The translations under genes were made by a program, and so were the position numbers. Below, piece after piece: positions 8,351-17,738 of a stretch of 53,238 nucleotides of DNA (position 1 is its first letter; every line of letters begins with the position of its first letter). The notes beneath the pieces were generated by a model. It worked only from the letters and a program-made list of their open reading frames with translations. It was not told the origin of the DNA and searched no databases. The DNA is from Rickettsiales bacterium UBA4311 (lineage in GTDB: Bacteria; Pseudomonadota; Alphaproteobacteria; Rickettsiales; Deianiraeaceae): contig DGUL01000001.1 of assembly GCA_002394665.1 (NCBI GenBank), positions 1-53,238 of the forward strand, read 5' to 3'.

Positions 8351-9811
8351 CTATTTTCCATTTTTTATCAATTCAAATAATAAACCAGCTGTTATCCCAT
8401 ATCTCAAATGTTGATTATATCCGAGAATAACTTTAAAGTTATCATAAACAAGAAATGCTCTTCTATCTTTTTTATCTACTCCTTTTTCATTTATATCAGT
8501 TATAATCAAACTCGCCTCGGCATCATCGTTAATAAAATATTCTTCTCCAACGCCATTGCCTTTTAGTTTTATGCCTAATTTTTTCCACTCGCCAACACTT
8601 TTTTTCGTATCCATTCCAACGAGACATAAATCAAAATCTTCTTTTGGCATTTCAATTTCCGTTAAAATTCCTTCACCATACCGCCACCCCATCGAATGCA
8701 TATAATTTCCAATGGAAGCAAAAACATCGGCATTATTATTTATAATGTCTGGTTTTAATCCATCCATTGAGACGGCAAATTTATAAAAACTACTTGGCAT
8801 AAATTGACATCCTCCAAGACCACCGTCAAATGAAGAGACAACATCACGATTAAAATAGCCTCTATCTACAAGCATCGCGAGAGCGATGATATTTTCTTCA
8901 AAATATCGCAATCTTTCCATTGAATAAGCGTTTATACAAGCCGAATAGAGTGCATTAAACGCGTCAAAATCACCTATATAGGCTCCATATTCCGTCTCCA
9001 TTGCCCAAATAGACAAAATTAAAGCATCTTCAATGAAAAATAATTCCCCCACATCTTGTAAAACATCTTTATACATTTTTTTATAAAAAATCCCAGTCTT
9101 CGCTCTTTTTTCAATATCATATTTTGCGATACTTTTAACCACCGTTGTGGCTTGAACTTCTTTATTTCTTTTCTTCGCTCGCTCTATAAATTGCAAATGA
9201 TCCATTAAATAGCCAATGAGCTCTTCACTAACATCATTAGAGACAAGCGAAGACTTGATATGAGCTTTTAAATTACTTTTAGCATCTTTTAATTCTTTAT
9301 CCGTCATTTTATCGGCTTTGCTTTTTTTTCTTTCATTCAAGTACGATATTGTTATGCTTTTCTTGCAAAAAGAAGGCACGCCTTTTCCTTTAACCCTAAC
9401 GTTGATGCTTTTTGGTGTTAAAACCATTTTTTCCTGTTCGTCAATTAAATCTATAATATTTTGATCGTTTAAAAATTCCATTCTTTCAATCTTTTTGATA
9501 TTTTTCTTTTGTCTTCTTGTAATTTTAGCCTTTTTCCCAGAATTAACATTTTTCGCATTATTATTCTTTTTAGCTTGTTTTATTATTGCTTTATTTTTCT
9601 TAACTGTCGCCTTTTTGTATTTTTTTTCTTCTTTTTTCTTTTCCTTTAAAATTTTTTTTTGTTCTTTTGTGATTTGCTTTTTTTGTCTTTCTCCAGTTTT
9701 AGCCTCTGTTGCGGTTGGCGTCGCAGGAATTTCAACACGTAAAGACAAAGCACTATACGAGAAAGAAAGAAAAAAGTACAAAAAACAAGTTAAAACCCTA
9801 AAAAACAGCAC
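8351..9811 (-). CDS. mltB: MltB-type lytic murein transglycosylase with Lys-rich N-terminal extension
   Basis: This enzyme cleaves peptidoglycan glycan strands to anhydro-muropeptides. The C-terminal 240 residues carry the SLT_2/MltB domain: IWAMETEYG with the expected catalytic Glu272, GGLGGCQFMPSSF, DVFASIGNYMHSMGWRYGEG. The N-terminus is a signal peptide (about residues 1-22). Between them, residues 40-110 are an extreme Lys/Ala-rich stretch that should be extended or helical. The protein therefore acts in the periplasm, perhaps attached to wall or membrane through the basic segment. It is convergent with smpB, and its start faces the glycosyltransferase gene, which also has a Lys-rich N-terminus. 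Confidence 0.88.
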   Translation of the reverse strand: MLFFRVLTCFLYFFLSFSYSALSLRVEIPATPTATEAKTGERQKKQITKEQKKILKEKKKEEKKYKKATVKKNKAIIKQAKKNNNAKNVNSGKKAKITRRQKKNIKKIERMEFLNDQNIIDLIDEQEKMVLTPKSINVRVKGKGVPSFCKKSITISYLNERKKSKADKMTDKELKDAKSNLKAHIKSSLVSNDVSEELIGYLMDHLQFIERAKKRNKEVQATTVVKSIAKYDIEKRAKTGIFYKKMYKDVLQDVGELFFIEDALILSIWAMETEYGAYIGDFDAFNALYSACINAYSMERLRYFEENIIALAMLVDRGYFNRDVVSSFDGGLGGCQFMPSSFYKFAVSMDGLKPDIINNNADVFASIGNYMHSMGWRYGEGILTEIEMPKEDFDLCLVGMDTKKSVGEWKKLGIKLKGNGVGEEYFINDDAEASLIITDINEKGVDKKDRRAFLVYDNFKVILGYNQHLRYGITAGLLFELIKNGK

Positions 9812-9904
9812 ATCCTATAGTGTTTTTTTTTTAATAAAAGTCAATAAAACTAAAAAACTAAACTCTTGATTGTTTTTTATTTTTTTATTTCTTTGCTTAT
9901 CGCG

Positions 9905-10885
9905 ATGAATATGAAAAAAGTTAAAACATCTTCAAAGAAACCAAAAAAGATTGGAGTTGAAAAAAAGAAAAAAGTTGTCAAACCAGTGCAACAACATAAA
10001 GAACTATCTAAGAAGAACAAGAATGTTTTAAAAAATACCGATAACAAAAACAATAAAAAAATTACAAAAAGTAATGTTAAAAAAATAAGCAAAACAACGA
10101 AAGATATAAAGAAAAGTAGTGGCAAAAGTAGCAGTAAAAGCGGGAGCAAAATAACTCGTAATGTTGTCTGCATAAAATGGGGAACAAAATTTGATGCGGA
10201 ATATGTCAATCGGCTTTACGATATGGTTGAAAGAAATCTTACATTGCCACACAGATTTGTTTGCTTCACTGACGATGGAAAAGGTCTAAAAAAAGGAATA
10301 GAGGTTTTTCCATTGCCACCTATAAAATTTAAACCTGGGCCGGAAAGAGGATGGAGAAAATTAAGCGTATTCAATAAACCATTGGCCGACTTAAAAGGAC
10401 AGGCACTTTGTCTTGATGTTGATGTCGTGATAATAAATAATATTGATTACTTGTTTGAGGAAAAAGGTGATTTTCGCATAATAAAGGATTGGGGTTATCC
10501 AAAAGACAGCTACGTTGGCAATTCTGGCTGTTATCGTTTCAACATTGGTGAGCATCCCGATGTTGTGGAATATTTTGAAAAAAACTTTGATAAAATTCGC
10601 GAAAAATTTAGAAATGAGGAGGAGTATTTAAGTTGGAAGATGAAAGAAAAAGGCATTTTACAATATTGGAAACCGAAAACAGCAATTTCCTTTAAACACG
10701 GGTGTATGAGTGCCTTTCCGTTCAATCTTTTTAAAAAACCAAAACAACCAACTGATGAGACGAAAATTTTAATTTTTCACGGCAATCCATTGCCACGAGA
10801 GGCCATAAATGGTTATTACAAGCTTGGCAGACCTCAAAGAATTTGCAGAAAAACAAATTGGCTTAAAAAATTCTGGCAGGAATAA
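9905..10885 (+). CDS. Glycosyltransferase-like protein with Lys-rich N-terminus
   Basis: The C-terminal 240 residues match a family of bacterial nucleotide-sugar transferases with a GT-A type fold. They start at VVCIKWGTKFDAEYVNRLY and include HRFVCFTDD, a GWRKLSVF segment and the metal-binding-like LCLDVDVVI (a DxD motif), then GNSGCYRF. The acceptor is unknown; a surface polysaccharide or lipid is likely. I start it at ATG 9905. The frame continues upstream to a TTG but that part is not conserved-looking. Residues 1-85 are very Lys/Ser/Asn-rich, low-complexity, and absent from typical homologues. The gene is convergent with maf. Confidence 0.72.
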   Translation: MNMKKVKTSSKKPKKIGVEKKKKVVKPVQQHKELSKKNKNVLKNTDNKNNKKITKSNVKKISKTTKDIKKSSGKSSSKSGSKITRNVVCIKWGTKFDAEYVNRLYDMVERNLTLPHRFVCFTDDGKGLKKGIEVFPLPPIKFKPGPERGWRKLSVFNKPLADLKGQALCLDVDVVIINNIDYLFEEKGDFRIIKDWGYPKDSYVGNSGCYRFNIGEHPDVVEYFEKNFDKIREKFRNEEEYLSWKMKEKGILQYWKPKTAISFKHGCMSAFPFNLFKKPKQPTDETKILIFHGNPLPREAINGYYKLGRPQRICRKTNWLKKFWQE

Positions 10886-10993
10886 TTTTGATAAAAACTA
10901 CCGAGTTTGCTTTACAAAATCATTTGTTCGCTATTTGACTAATATTTGCGTTGTAGGTCTTTTTTAATTTTTGGCTTTTTTTTAACCTATAAA

Positions 10994-11626
10994 TTAACCA
11001 AGTTTTTCGCCATTTTCCTTAACTTTAAACTGATATCCAAAGCTTCGCAAAGTATTATAAACTTGCACGGCTGGAAGCCCTATTATTGTAGTGTATTCTC
11101 CAATGATTTTTTCAAAAAAACAACAAGCAAAATTTCCAATAGAATACCCGCCAGCTTTGCCAATTCCTTGCTTTGTTGAAATGTAAAAATCTATTTCATC
11201 TTGCGACAACGATTTCATCCGCAACCTTGCTTCTGCGGTTTTTAGTGAAGATCTTCCTGTTTGTAAATCTATAATATATGTTGTTGAATAAATCCTTGAA
11301 CCTCGCCCATTCATTTTATTTAAATACTTTCTAACATCTTCGTCTGTCATCGCCTTATCTAAAACCATATTTCCGCAACAAGCAACCGTATCTCCGGCTA
11401 TCAAAATAGCGTTTTTATCAATTTTGTCGTCTTTTTGAACCATTTCAACCGCTTTTTCACCTTTTGATTTCGCAAGACGAATTGACATCTCACGCGGTTT
11501 TTCTCCTTTTATAATTGGCTCCGGAACGTTTGGCACAACAATATAATCAGGAATTACAAACATCTTTCTTAAAATATCAAGTCGGCCTTTTGAACCGGAT
11601 GCTAATATAATTTTTTTATCTGTCAT
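10994..11626 (-). CDS. maf: Maf family nucleotide pyrophosphatase
   Basis: Maf proteins hydrolyse non-canonical or modified nucleoside triphosphates and are linked to septum formation. The 210-residue product starts with the signature IILASGSKGRLDILR and contains AKSKGEKA, a GDTVACCGN motif, the RGSRIYSTT block and the GKAGGYSI segment. Length is normal. It is the last gene of a minus-strand group with the methyltransferase-like protein, rpsU and ruvB. The gap to the preceding gene is only 7 bases, so co-transcription is very likely. Confidence 0.93.
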   Translation of the reverse strand: MTDKKIILASGSKGRLDILRKMFVIPDYIVVPNVPEPIIKGEKPREMSIRLAKSKGEKAVEMVQKDDKIDKNAILIAGDTVACCGNMVLDKAMTDEDVRKYLNKMNGRGSRIYSTTYIIDLQTGRSSLKTAEARLRMKSLSQDEIDFYISTKQGIGKAGGYSIGNFACCFFEKIIGEYTTIIGLPAVQVYNTLRSFGYQFKVKENGEKLG

Positions 11627-11633
11627 AAATAAA

Positions 11634-12203
11634 CTACATATTGCTTAATGTTGCAATCTCAATCAAAATTGCATAAATAAGCAAAAAAATCGGTGTGTTT
11701 TTACTACTATCCATCTCATTAACACTTAAACTTGGTTGCAAAACATCTTTTGCTCTAACACCAACAGGTAAAATAAAGTGGGTATGTTCGCTGTATATTT
11801 TCCAAATGTCACGATAATGATAAGCCAATATTTTATCGTATTTCTTCATAGCAAGGCAGTCATTGCAAGCAAATACAATCGCAGAAATTCCAAAAAAATA
11901 AATATTACTAACAATTAAATTTAGCCCAATAAGAGAAATGAATTGAGCCAACAAGAGAGGTTGACGACAAAGGGCATAGACCCCAGTAATTTTTAATTTT
12001 CCAAGGTATCTTGTTGTGGCAGAGGCTAAAATTCTAATTGCAAAACCAAAAAACAAAATCAAAATGCCACACTGTTGAGTTTTTAAATGAAGCGGAAAAA
12101 AACTTTCATTAAAAGTATAAAGCACCAAAAGCGAACCGAAAAGTAGCCCGTAAGAAATAAGCGGAATACGAAACTCAAAAAAGTTCCTCAATCTTCCGTT
12201 CAT
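11634..12203 (-). CDS. Isoprenylcysteine methyltransferase-like membrane protein
   Basis: The 189-residue integral membrane protein has four to five hydrophobic helices. It carries a segment LKITGVYALCRQPLLLAQFISLIG that resembles the TTGPYRYVRHPLYLG motif of the ICMT/PEMT-type methyltransferase family. The His of that motif is replaced (CRQP instead of RHP), so the S-adenosylmethionine site may differ. The fold assignment is moderate and the substrate unknown. It lies between rpsU and maf in one minus-strand operon, 8 bases downstream of rpsU. Confidence 0.5.
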   Translation of the reverse strand: MNGRLRNFFEFRIPLISYGLLFGSLLVLYTFNESFFPLHLKTQQCGILILFFGFAIRILASATTRYLGKLKITGVYALCRQPLLLAQFISLIGLNLIVSNIYFFGISAIVFACNDCLAMKKYDKILAYHYRDIWKIYSEHTHFILPVGVRAKDVLQPSLSVNEMDSSKNTPIFLLIYAILIEIATLSNM

Positions 12204-12211
12204 AATATGAT

Positions 12212-12640
12212 TTATTGTTGTTCGCTATTCTCTTGATTGTCTTGTTGTGCTTTCTTACTTTTAATTTTTCCAGCCAACGAGTTCATATCATCAAAATCAA
12301 CAACGTCAAGCATAATTTCATTTACTTTTTTACCTTTTTCATTATACACAAAAACTTTACCATTATCGTAGACCTTGCACAAATAAGGGTTCAATCTAAA
12401 AACAAAAGGTTTTGGTTTCTGTGGATCAATTCCAACATAAGCAAAACTTGCTCTCTTTTCGTGAACTTCTTTAATCTTGCGACGAATAATCTCCGTCAAT
12501 CTTTCTTTCTTTAATGTTCTTGCATCCTTAAAATTTTTCCTCGCCCTTACAATACGAAAAACACCATCTTTTTGTAGTTCTTTTTTTAATGCTCTTAACG
12601 CTCCCTGAACGTCGTTGTTATAAACAATAACCGTTGCCAT
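12212..12640 (-). CDS. rpsU: Ribosomal protein S21 (bS21) with a long C-terminal extension
   Basis: bS21 sits on the 30S platform near the anti-Shine-Dalgarno sequence and affects initiation. Residues 1-55, starting TVIVYNNDVQGALRALKKEL and containing FRIVRARKNFKDARTLKKER, are unmistakable bS21. Typical bS21 stops at about 60-75 residues; this product has 142. The extra 75-80 residues include YVGIDPQKPKPFVFRLNPYLC and a short beta-like VYDNGKVFVYNEKGKKV, then an acidic/Gln-rich tail. I start at ATG 12640; an upstream in-frame ATG exists at 12664 but adds nothing conserved. It is part of the ruvB-rpsU-(ICMT-like)-maf group. Confidence 0.85.
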   Translation of the reverse strand: MATVIVYNNDVQGALRALKKELQKDGVFRIVRARKNFKDARTLKKERLTEIIRRKIKEVHEKRASFAYVGIDPQKPKPFVFRLNPYLCKVYDNGKVFVYNEKGKKVNEIMLDVVDFDDMNSLAGKIKSKKAQQDNQENSEQQ

Positions 12641-12692
12641 ACCAGAATATTTGTAGTGATACAAAACAACGATCTTTTATTTTCAAGCTTTT

Positions 12693-13682
12693 TTATGCAA
12701 AATTTTTAAGATGTTGCAGACATTTAAAAGTCAAAACCCTGCCTCTCGGTGTTCTTTCCAGTAGACCACTTTGGATTAAAAAAGGCTCTACAACGTCCTC
12801 TAACGTTCCACTATCTTCGGAAAGTCCAGCAGATATTGTCTCAATCCCAACTGGGCCACCCTTATAGTTTTTGTCAATAAAAGATAAGTATTTTTTATCA
12901 ATACTATCAAGTCCAAGGCTATCTACTCCTAATTTGTCCAGTGCGTCGCTTGCAAGATTTTCATCAATTTCATTTTTTTCAAGATATGTTGCAATATCAA
13001 TAACCCTTTTTACCAAACGAATTGCAATCCTTGGCGTTCCTCTGCTTCTTTCGCCAATTTTTAATTTTGCCTCGTCGCTCATTTTCACATTGTGCCTATC
13101 TGCATATCTTCCGGCTATCTTTGCCAAATCTGTTGGTTTATAAAACTCCAATTGCATAGTAATTCCAAATCTATCCTTTAAAGGATTTGACAATAACCCA
13201 AGCCTTGTAGTTGCACCAACCAAAGTAAAAGGATTTAAATCAATCTTTACCGTTCTTGCACTCGGCCCCGTACCAATAATTATGTCAAGCCTGTTATCCT
13301 CCATCGCGGAATAAAGCACTTCTTCCACCGCAACCGGCATCCTATGGATTTCATCTATAAACAAAACATCGCCGGCTTTCAAATTTGTCAAAATAGCCGC
13401 TAAATCGCCTGTTTTCATTAACATTGGCCCCGAAGTTGTGCGAATGCTTACTCCCATTTCTTTTGCAATTATATTCGCCAGTGTAGTCTTACCAAGACCG
13501 GGCGGGCCATAAAACAAACAATGATCCATTTGGACGCCACGCTTCTTAGCAGAAGCAATAAATATTTTTAGGTTTTCAAGCAATTTTTCTTGCCCTACAA
13601 AATCATTTATATTTTTCGGCCGTAAAGCACCAGCCAAACTTTCGTCAATCGTGTTTTCTTCAATCGCCCTTACATCATCCAC
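12693..13682 (-). CDS. ruvB: Holliday junction branch migration helicase RuvB
   Basis: RuvB is the AAA+ motor that, with RuvA, moves Holliday junctions for RuvC. The 329-residue product has an N-terminal LRPKNINDFVGQEKL, Walker A GPPGLGKT (residues 59-66), Walker B LFIDEIHR, sensor motif GATTRLGLLSNPLKDRFG and the C-terminal winged-helix segment GLLERTPRGR. Length is normal. ruvA and ruvC are not in the window. It is the promoter-proximal gene of the group leading to maf and is divergent from the USP-like operon. Confidence 0.98.
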   Translation of the reverse strand: MDDVRAIEENTIDESLAGALRPKNINDFVGQEKLLENLKIFIASAKKRGVQMDHCLFYGPPGLGKTTLANIIAKEMGVSIRTTSGPMLMKTGDLAAILTNLKAGDVLFIDEIHRMPVAVEEVLYSAMEDNRLDIIIGTGPSARTVKIDLNPFTLVGATTRLGLLSNPLKDRFGITMQLEFYKPTDLAKIAGRYADRHNVKMSDEAKLKIGERSRGTPRIAIRLVKRVIDIATYLEKNEIDENLASDALDKLGVDSLGLDSIDKKYLSFIDKNYKGGPVGIETISAGLSEDSGTLEDVVEPFLIQSGLLERTPRGRVLTFKCLQHLKNFA

Positions 13683-13749
13683 AATGGCTATGTTTTTGAC
13701 TTATTTTAATATTCAATTTCTTTTTATTTTAAATTTTGTACAATCGTTT

Positions 13750-13757
13750 GGAAGGTG
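13750..13757 (+). promoter_or_regulatory. Strong ribosome binding site of the USP-like operon
   Basis: GGAAGGTG lies 6 bases before ATG 13764 and is a good Shine-Dalgarno match. Most genes nearby (rpsG, tatA, typA, the kinase-like gene) show no comparable site, so translation of this operon looks tuned upward. A TACAAT at 13739-13744 could be a -10, but no good -35 stands 16-18 bases before it. Confidence 0.55.
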
Positions 13758-13763
13758 TGATAA

Positions 13764-16700
13764 ATGAAAATGATTTTGCCAGATAGACAAAAACAAATTA
13801 CTTTAATAGGAGACACAGGGGATGAACACATTGATTTCATTAACAATAAACTCAATACCTTAGTTTGGGGCAAAAATCTTCAAATATCCAGTGACGATTA
13901 TCTTGTGAATGCTTTAAAAAAATACAATGTTATTCCTGGCGATTTGGAGAACGGCAAAGTGGATGAGTACGTAAAAAACGCAATGAACCAACTTTTAAAT
14001 AAGCAAGATGACAGAGCGAGATTTTACAGCTATTTTGCAATGGCCGTTTATGAAGCAAAAACAAGAAGAGACACAAGTGTTCCAGGTAGTTTTCCACCAG
14101 CACGTTCTCAAGTCTCGCTTACACTGTCCAATATTTTCCGGTTCTTCCAATTTTTGGCGGAAGATTGCGAAGCATATATTAATGAAAAAACGCAAATGCG
14201 AAGCGTCCAACCAGAGCATCATACGCAAAAAAAGACCTTCGATATTATACACATGGATAATTACAACCCATCCGGAAACAGCGAACAAAGCTCGTCGCCA
14301 TACATGAATTTCAAGAGCGAATATGTTAAAAGAGAATGCGAAAACATTTTAAGAATTGCGAAATTTAAAGAACAAAACTTAAATAACGGAAAGCTGGCGG
14401 AACAACAAAAAACAATAAATGTCTTAATTTCTGTGCCACTTTGTTTCAACGGCTCAGGAACCAATGAAGAAACAGACCCAACCGCTCAACAAATGCAAAC
14501 AACAATATTAAAGACTTATCGCCAAATATTGAGCGACGATCGTACAAAAGGCGAGGACAGTCTTTATAAAAATATAAAGCTACTTTTTCTTTCTTCATGG
14601 AAGACGCCCCAAGAACGAAAACTCATTAATACAATAAACGGTATGAATGACGAAGAAAAAAAACAATTCGGCATTTTTGACTACAAGCAACCTGGTAATT
14701 TCCCAACAAACACAAACGACAACAAAGAACATTTAATTTATTGTCACCCTGGTGACGTCAAGTATTGGTTTGGCAATGAAAATACTCCATCTTTTTTATC
14801 GAAAGATTTTGATCCAAACTCAGCTAGTGCGGAAACATTCTTCCGCTATACAAATTTTATCGACTATATTCTTCCGGAAGAACAACGTGGCGATTTTGAT
14901 AATACGCATCACGATTATAGAGCCAGCAAAAATGTGAACAGCGTAAATGAGTTCACGCAAAGAGGAGACTTTCAATTTTTAATGCCAAATGGTCAAGTAG
15001 AAATATGTTCAAAAGAAAATGCACCGTGGCTTCAAAATCAAAAACTGCTAAATTTCAATAAAAATAACAAAGAAAAACAAAATAACAATCCGGAAAATCC
15101 ACCGCAAAATGTTCCAGACTATGACGAAAAAGGAAAAATTTCAAACCCAAAACTTCTTTTGAAAAGTGGAAACGAAATAGATATTATCAAGCTTGCAAAC
15201 GACCCAGATAATGATGGTTGCATATTTAAAACAAAAAATAGCTGTTGGAGTTGGTGGGTCTTTCCTTCTTTTTCAGGTACACATACAGAACTAAATTTTG
15301 AAGACGATAGCCCAATATATAAAAACATCGTCGAAGATAAAGATATGTTGAATGCTTATTCCAGAGTTCTCAGAAAAATTACAAATGAAGTTTGTAGCCT
15401 GGAAGATGATCGAGGATACCGTAAAAACTTTTACGCAAAGATAGATTTTATAAAAGCAATTACTTGCTTCAATAGAATTAGAAAACAGATTTTAAAAATC
15501 GACAAGATGTCCCATGAACAACGAAAATTTATAAAAGAATTCTTAAATTTTTCTATTTGCCTATCGAGATGTCCGGGCGTTCTGGACGATGTAATAAGGG
15601 GTGATCGTCCCGGTGATTATTGTTCTGTTTTTAAAGATGGCAAGAAAAATCCAAACGGCGATAAAAATGTTGCAACTATCGAGGAATGCTTTGAGTTTTA
15701 TGAAAAATATAAAAACCAACCAAACAATATATGCGAAGAACTAATAAATGAATTGTTGACAGACGAACTTTGTGCAACAGACTTACTGGACAAAACATTT
15801 AGTTTTGACATAAACCTTCCACAGGGAGCCGACCCTAACGTTAACAACGGAAATACCTGTTTTTTTCACACAGCAATAACGATGTTGGCGTATACACCTT
15901 TTCTTAAAGAAGCAATGGAAGATTATCTTAACGCACCGATAAAAAAAGATCAAAAAGCACAAGAATTTATACAAGCTTATCACGATTATATAACGACGGG
16001 AAAAAGCGAACATTTTAGTAAGATGTGTCAATTATTCGGTATAAATGGTTCTCAACAGGATTCACCTGAAGCAATGAATAAAGTAAAAGATTTTTTAGAA
16101 CAACATCTAAGAATAAAAGTTTTTTCCATCTTTTACGGCATCATACAGTCAAATCGTATGTACGATACAGCAGGAAAAGGGTACGGCACCGAAACGCTTG
16201 ATTATCAACAACAGCTCTCACTACCGCTACGCGGTCAAAACACTTTGCAACAAGTGTTACAATCAGAAATGCAAAAAGAAAAAATAACGGATTATAAAAA
16301 CGAAGATGGAACAGAGGGATGTGTATGGAAGGAATATAAAATCGCAAACCAACCACCTCTTTTGCCATTATATTGTCAATTAATTTCATACAATAAAGAA
16401 ACAGGAGAACAAAGTGTAAACAATGCGAATCTGAAGCTCTTTGACAAATCGTGTGAAATTGATATCGAAGGAGAAAAATATGCACCTTTTGTATGTGCAG
16501 AACATAATGGCACTGCAAACGGTGGACATTGGATTGCTTATGGAAATTCAATAGAAAACGTCGATGAAACGGGAAAAATATTTGCACACAGCGACACTTT
16601 GCAATGTTCACAAACAGATTGCGATACTTTTCAACACCCAGAGTTTATACATTTATACAACAAAAGCTTCTACGAAGAATTTTCAAAAGACCCAAAACAA

Positions 16701-17738
16701 AGAACTATAGGAAATGTTATAAAGAGAAATTTATCAAAAATGACTCACGATATGAAAATAATGCTCATACGAAACTTCGAATTTTTTAAACAAAGCAACC
16801 GTCAAAGCCCAATTACAAGCACAATGGACGACCTCAAAAAAGCAAAAAAGACAGTAAATAAAAAAACAACAACAAACACAAACGAGCAACAACAAAAAAA
16901 CGATGTGTTTTACAAACAAAATGAAAATCAAAACAATCAAGACAACAATATAATTAAACTATTGGAAACAAGCAAAATTCAAAACATCATTTCAAACTCT
17001 ATTTATGATAATAACATCTATGACAACGAGCAAAAAAGCAACAGCCCAACAAATAACACAACAAATAATCGCGCAACAGACGACATTAGAGACAATAATC
17101 CAGCAAATCAAAATCAATTCATACCAAAACAATCTTCAAATTTGGAAAACTACAAACAAAAATTACCTCCAAAGCAAAAAAATATTCAAAATACAGGAAC
17201 GCAGTATAACAACAAAAAAAACACAACAAACAATACAACAAATTTTAGCCCAGCTCCAACACAAAATTTTAAAACAAACAAACAAAACCTTTCATCAATA
17301 ACAACAAATAGCATTCTATCTACCAAAAATGGACTTTCTGCATTGACTTCAAACATCAATAGTAATACAAATTACAATCAAAACATAAGTAGAATAAACC
17401 AACAAAATAATACGAATTTTCCTACAAGTAATGATGATAATAACACAAAAAACGCACAAAATCAAAACAATAACGAACAACAAAATGACGAACAAAAACA
17501 AACCAGCTATGTCCTTCCTATAATCGCGATAGTTGCCGGCTCTGGTGCCATGGTTGGAGGAATTCTTCTGAGAAACAATAAAATTGCTCTTATATTATTG
17601 TGCGCCAGCGGAGGAACTCTAATAATTACAGGAATAGTCGTTTCAATAAAAAAAAGTTTATCAAAAAATCAAAAACCGAAAAACACTTTAAGCAACATAA
17701 ACAACATTAAAGAAAATGATTATAACCAACATTTATGA
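13764..17738 (+). CDS. Large USP-family (C19) deubiquitinase-like protein with C-terminal membrane hairpin
   Basis: The 1324-residue protein carries a eukaryotic-type ubiquitin-specific protease core in its second half. The Cys box is NNGNTCFFHTAITML with Cys699 as expected nucleophile and Asn694/Asn697 at the oxyanion position. The QQD motif follows at 764-766, and the His box GGHWIAYGNS has His922. Asp944 (HSD) fits the third triad residue. Residues 1-680 have no family I recognise. After the protease come about 230 residues of Asn/Gln/Thr-rich low complexity, then two hydrophobic helices (about 1250-1271 and 1275-1297) forming a hairpin, and a basic tail. No N-terminal signal peptide is seen, so export would need a dedicated system such as type IV secretion. 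The gene overlaps its paralogue by 4 bases. The USP call is motif-based; activity and export are inference. Confidence 0.75.
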   Translation: MKMILPDRQKQITLIGDTGDEHIDFINNKLNTLVWGKNLQISSDDYLVNALKKYNVIPGDLENGKVDEYVKNAMNQLLNKQDDRARFYSYFAMAVYEAKTRRDTSVPGSFPPARSQVSLTLSNIFRFFQFLAEDCEAYINEKTQMRSVQPEHHTQKKTFDIIHMDNYNPSGNSEQSSSPYMNFKSEYVKRECENILRIAKFKEQNLNNGKLAEQQKTINVLISVPLCFNGSGTNEETDPTAQQMQTTILKTYRQILSDDRTKGEDSLYKNIKLLFLSSWKTPQERKLINTINGMNDEEKKQFGIFDYKQPGNFPTNTNDNKEHLIYCHPGDVKYWFGNENTPSFLSKDFDPNSASAETFFRYTNFIDYILPEEQRGDFDNTHHDYRASKNVNSVNEFTQRGDFQFLMPNGQVEICSKENAPWLQNQKLLNFNKNNKEKQNNNPENPPQNVPDYDEKGKISNPKLLLKSGNEIDIIKLANDPDNDGCIFKTKNSCWSWWVFPSFSGTHTELNFEDDSPIYKNIVEDKDMLNAYSRVLRKITNEVCSLEDDRGYRKNFYAKIDFIKAITCFNRIRKQILKIDKMSHEQRKFIKEFLNFSICLSRCPGVLDDVIRGDRPGDYCSVFKDGKKNPNGDKNVATIEECFEFYEKYKNQPNNICEELINELLTDELCATDLLDKTFSFDINLPQGADPNVNNGNTCFFHTAITMLAYTPFLKEAMEDYLNAPIKKDQKAQEFIQAYHDYITTGKSEHFSKMCQLFGINGSQQDSPEAMNKVKDFLEQHLRIKVFSIFYGIIQSNRMYDTAGKGYGTETLDYQQQLSLPLRGQNTLQQVLQSEMQKEKITDYKNEDGTEGCVWKEYKIANQPPLLPLYCQLISYNKETGEQSVNNANLKLFDKSCEIDIEGEKYAPFVCAEHNGTANGGHWIAYGNSIENVDETGKIFAHSDTLQCSQTDCDTFQHPEFIHLYNKSFYEEFSKDPKQRTIGNVIKRNLSKMTHDMKIMLIRNFEFFKQSNRQSPITSTMDDLKKAKKTVNKKTTTNTNEQQQKNDVFYKQNENQNNQDNNIIKLLETSKIQNIISNSIYDNNIYDNEQKSNSPTNNTTNNRATDDIRDNNPANQNQFIPKQSSNLENYKQKLPPKQKNIQNTGTQYNNKKNTTNNTTNFSPAPTQNFKTNKQNLSSITTNSILSTKNGLSALTSNINSNTNYNQNISRINQQNNTNFPTSNDDNNTKNAQNQNNNEQQNDEQKQTSYVLPIIAIVAGSGAMVGGILLRNNKIALILLCASGGTLIITGIVVSIKKSLSKNQKPKNTLSNINNIKENDYNQHL

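Noticed and set aside
9495..9869. 124-residue hydrophobic frame on the plus strand
   Set aside because: It is the antisense image of the Lys-rich part of the mltB-like gene, since Lys codons read as Phe/Leu on the other strand.
16860..17500. Possible tandem repeat in the Asn/Gln-rich linker of the first USP-like gene
   Set aside because: The AAC/CAA-rich stretch is low complexity but has no exact repeating unit. No frameshift is seen.
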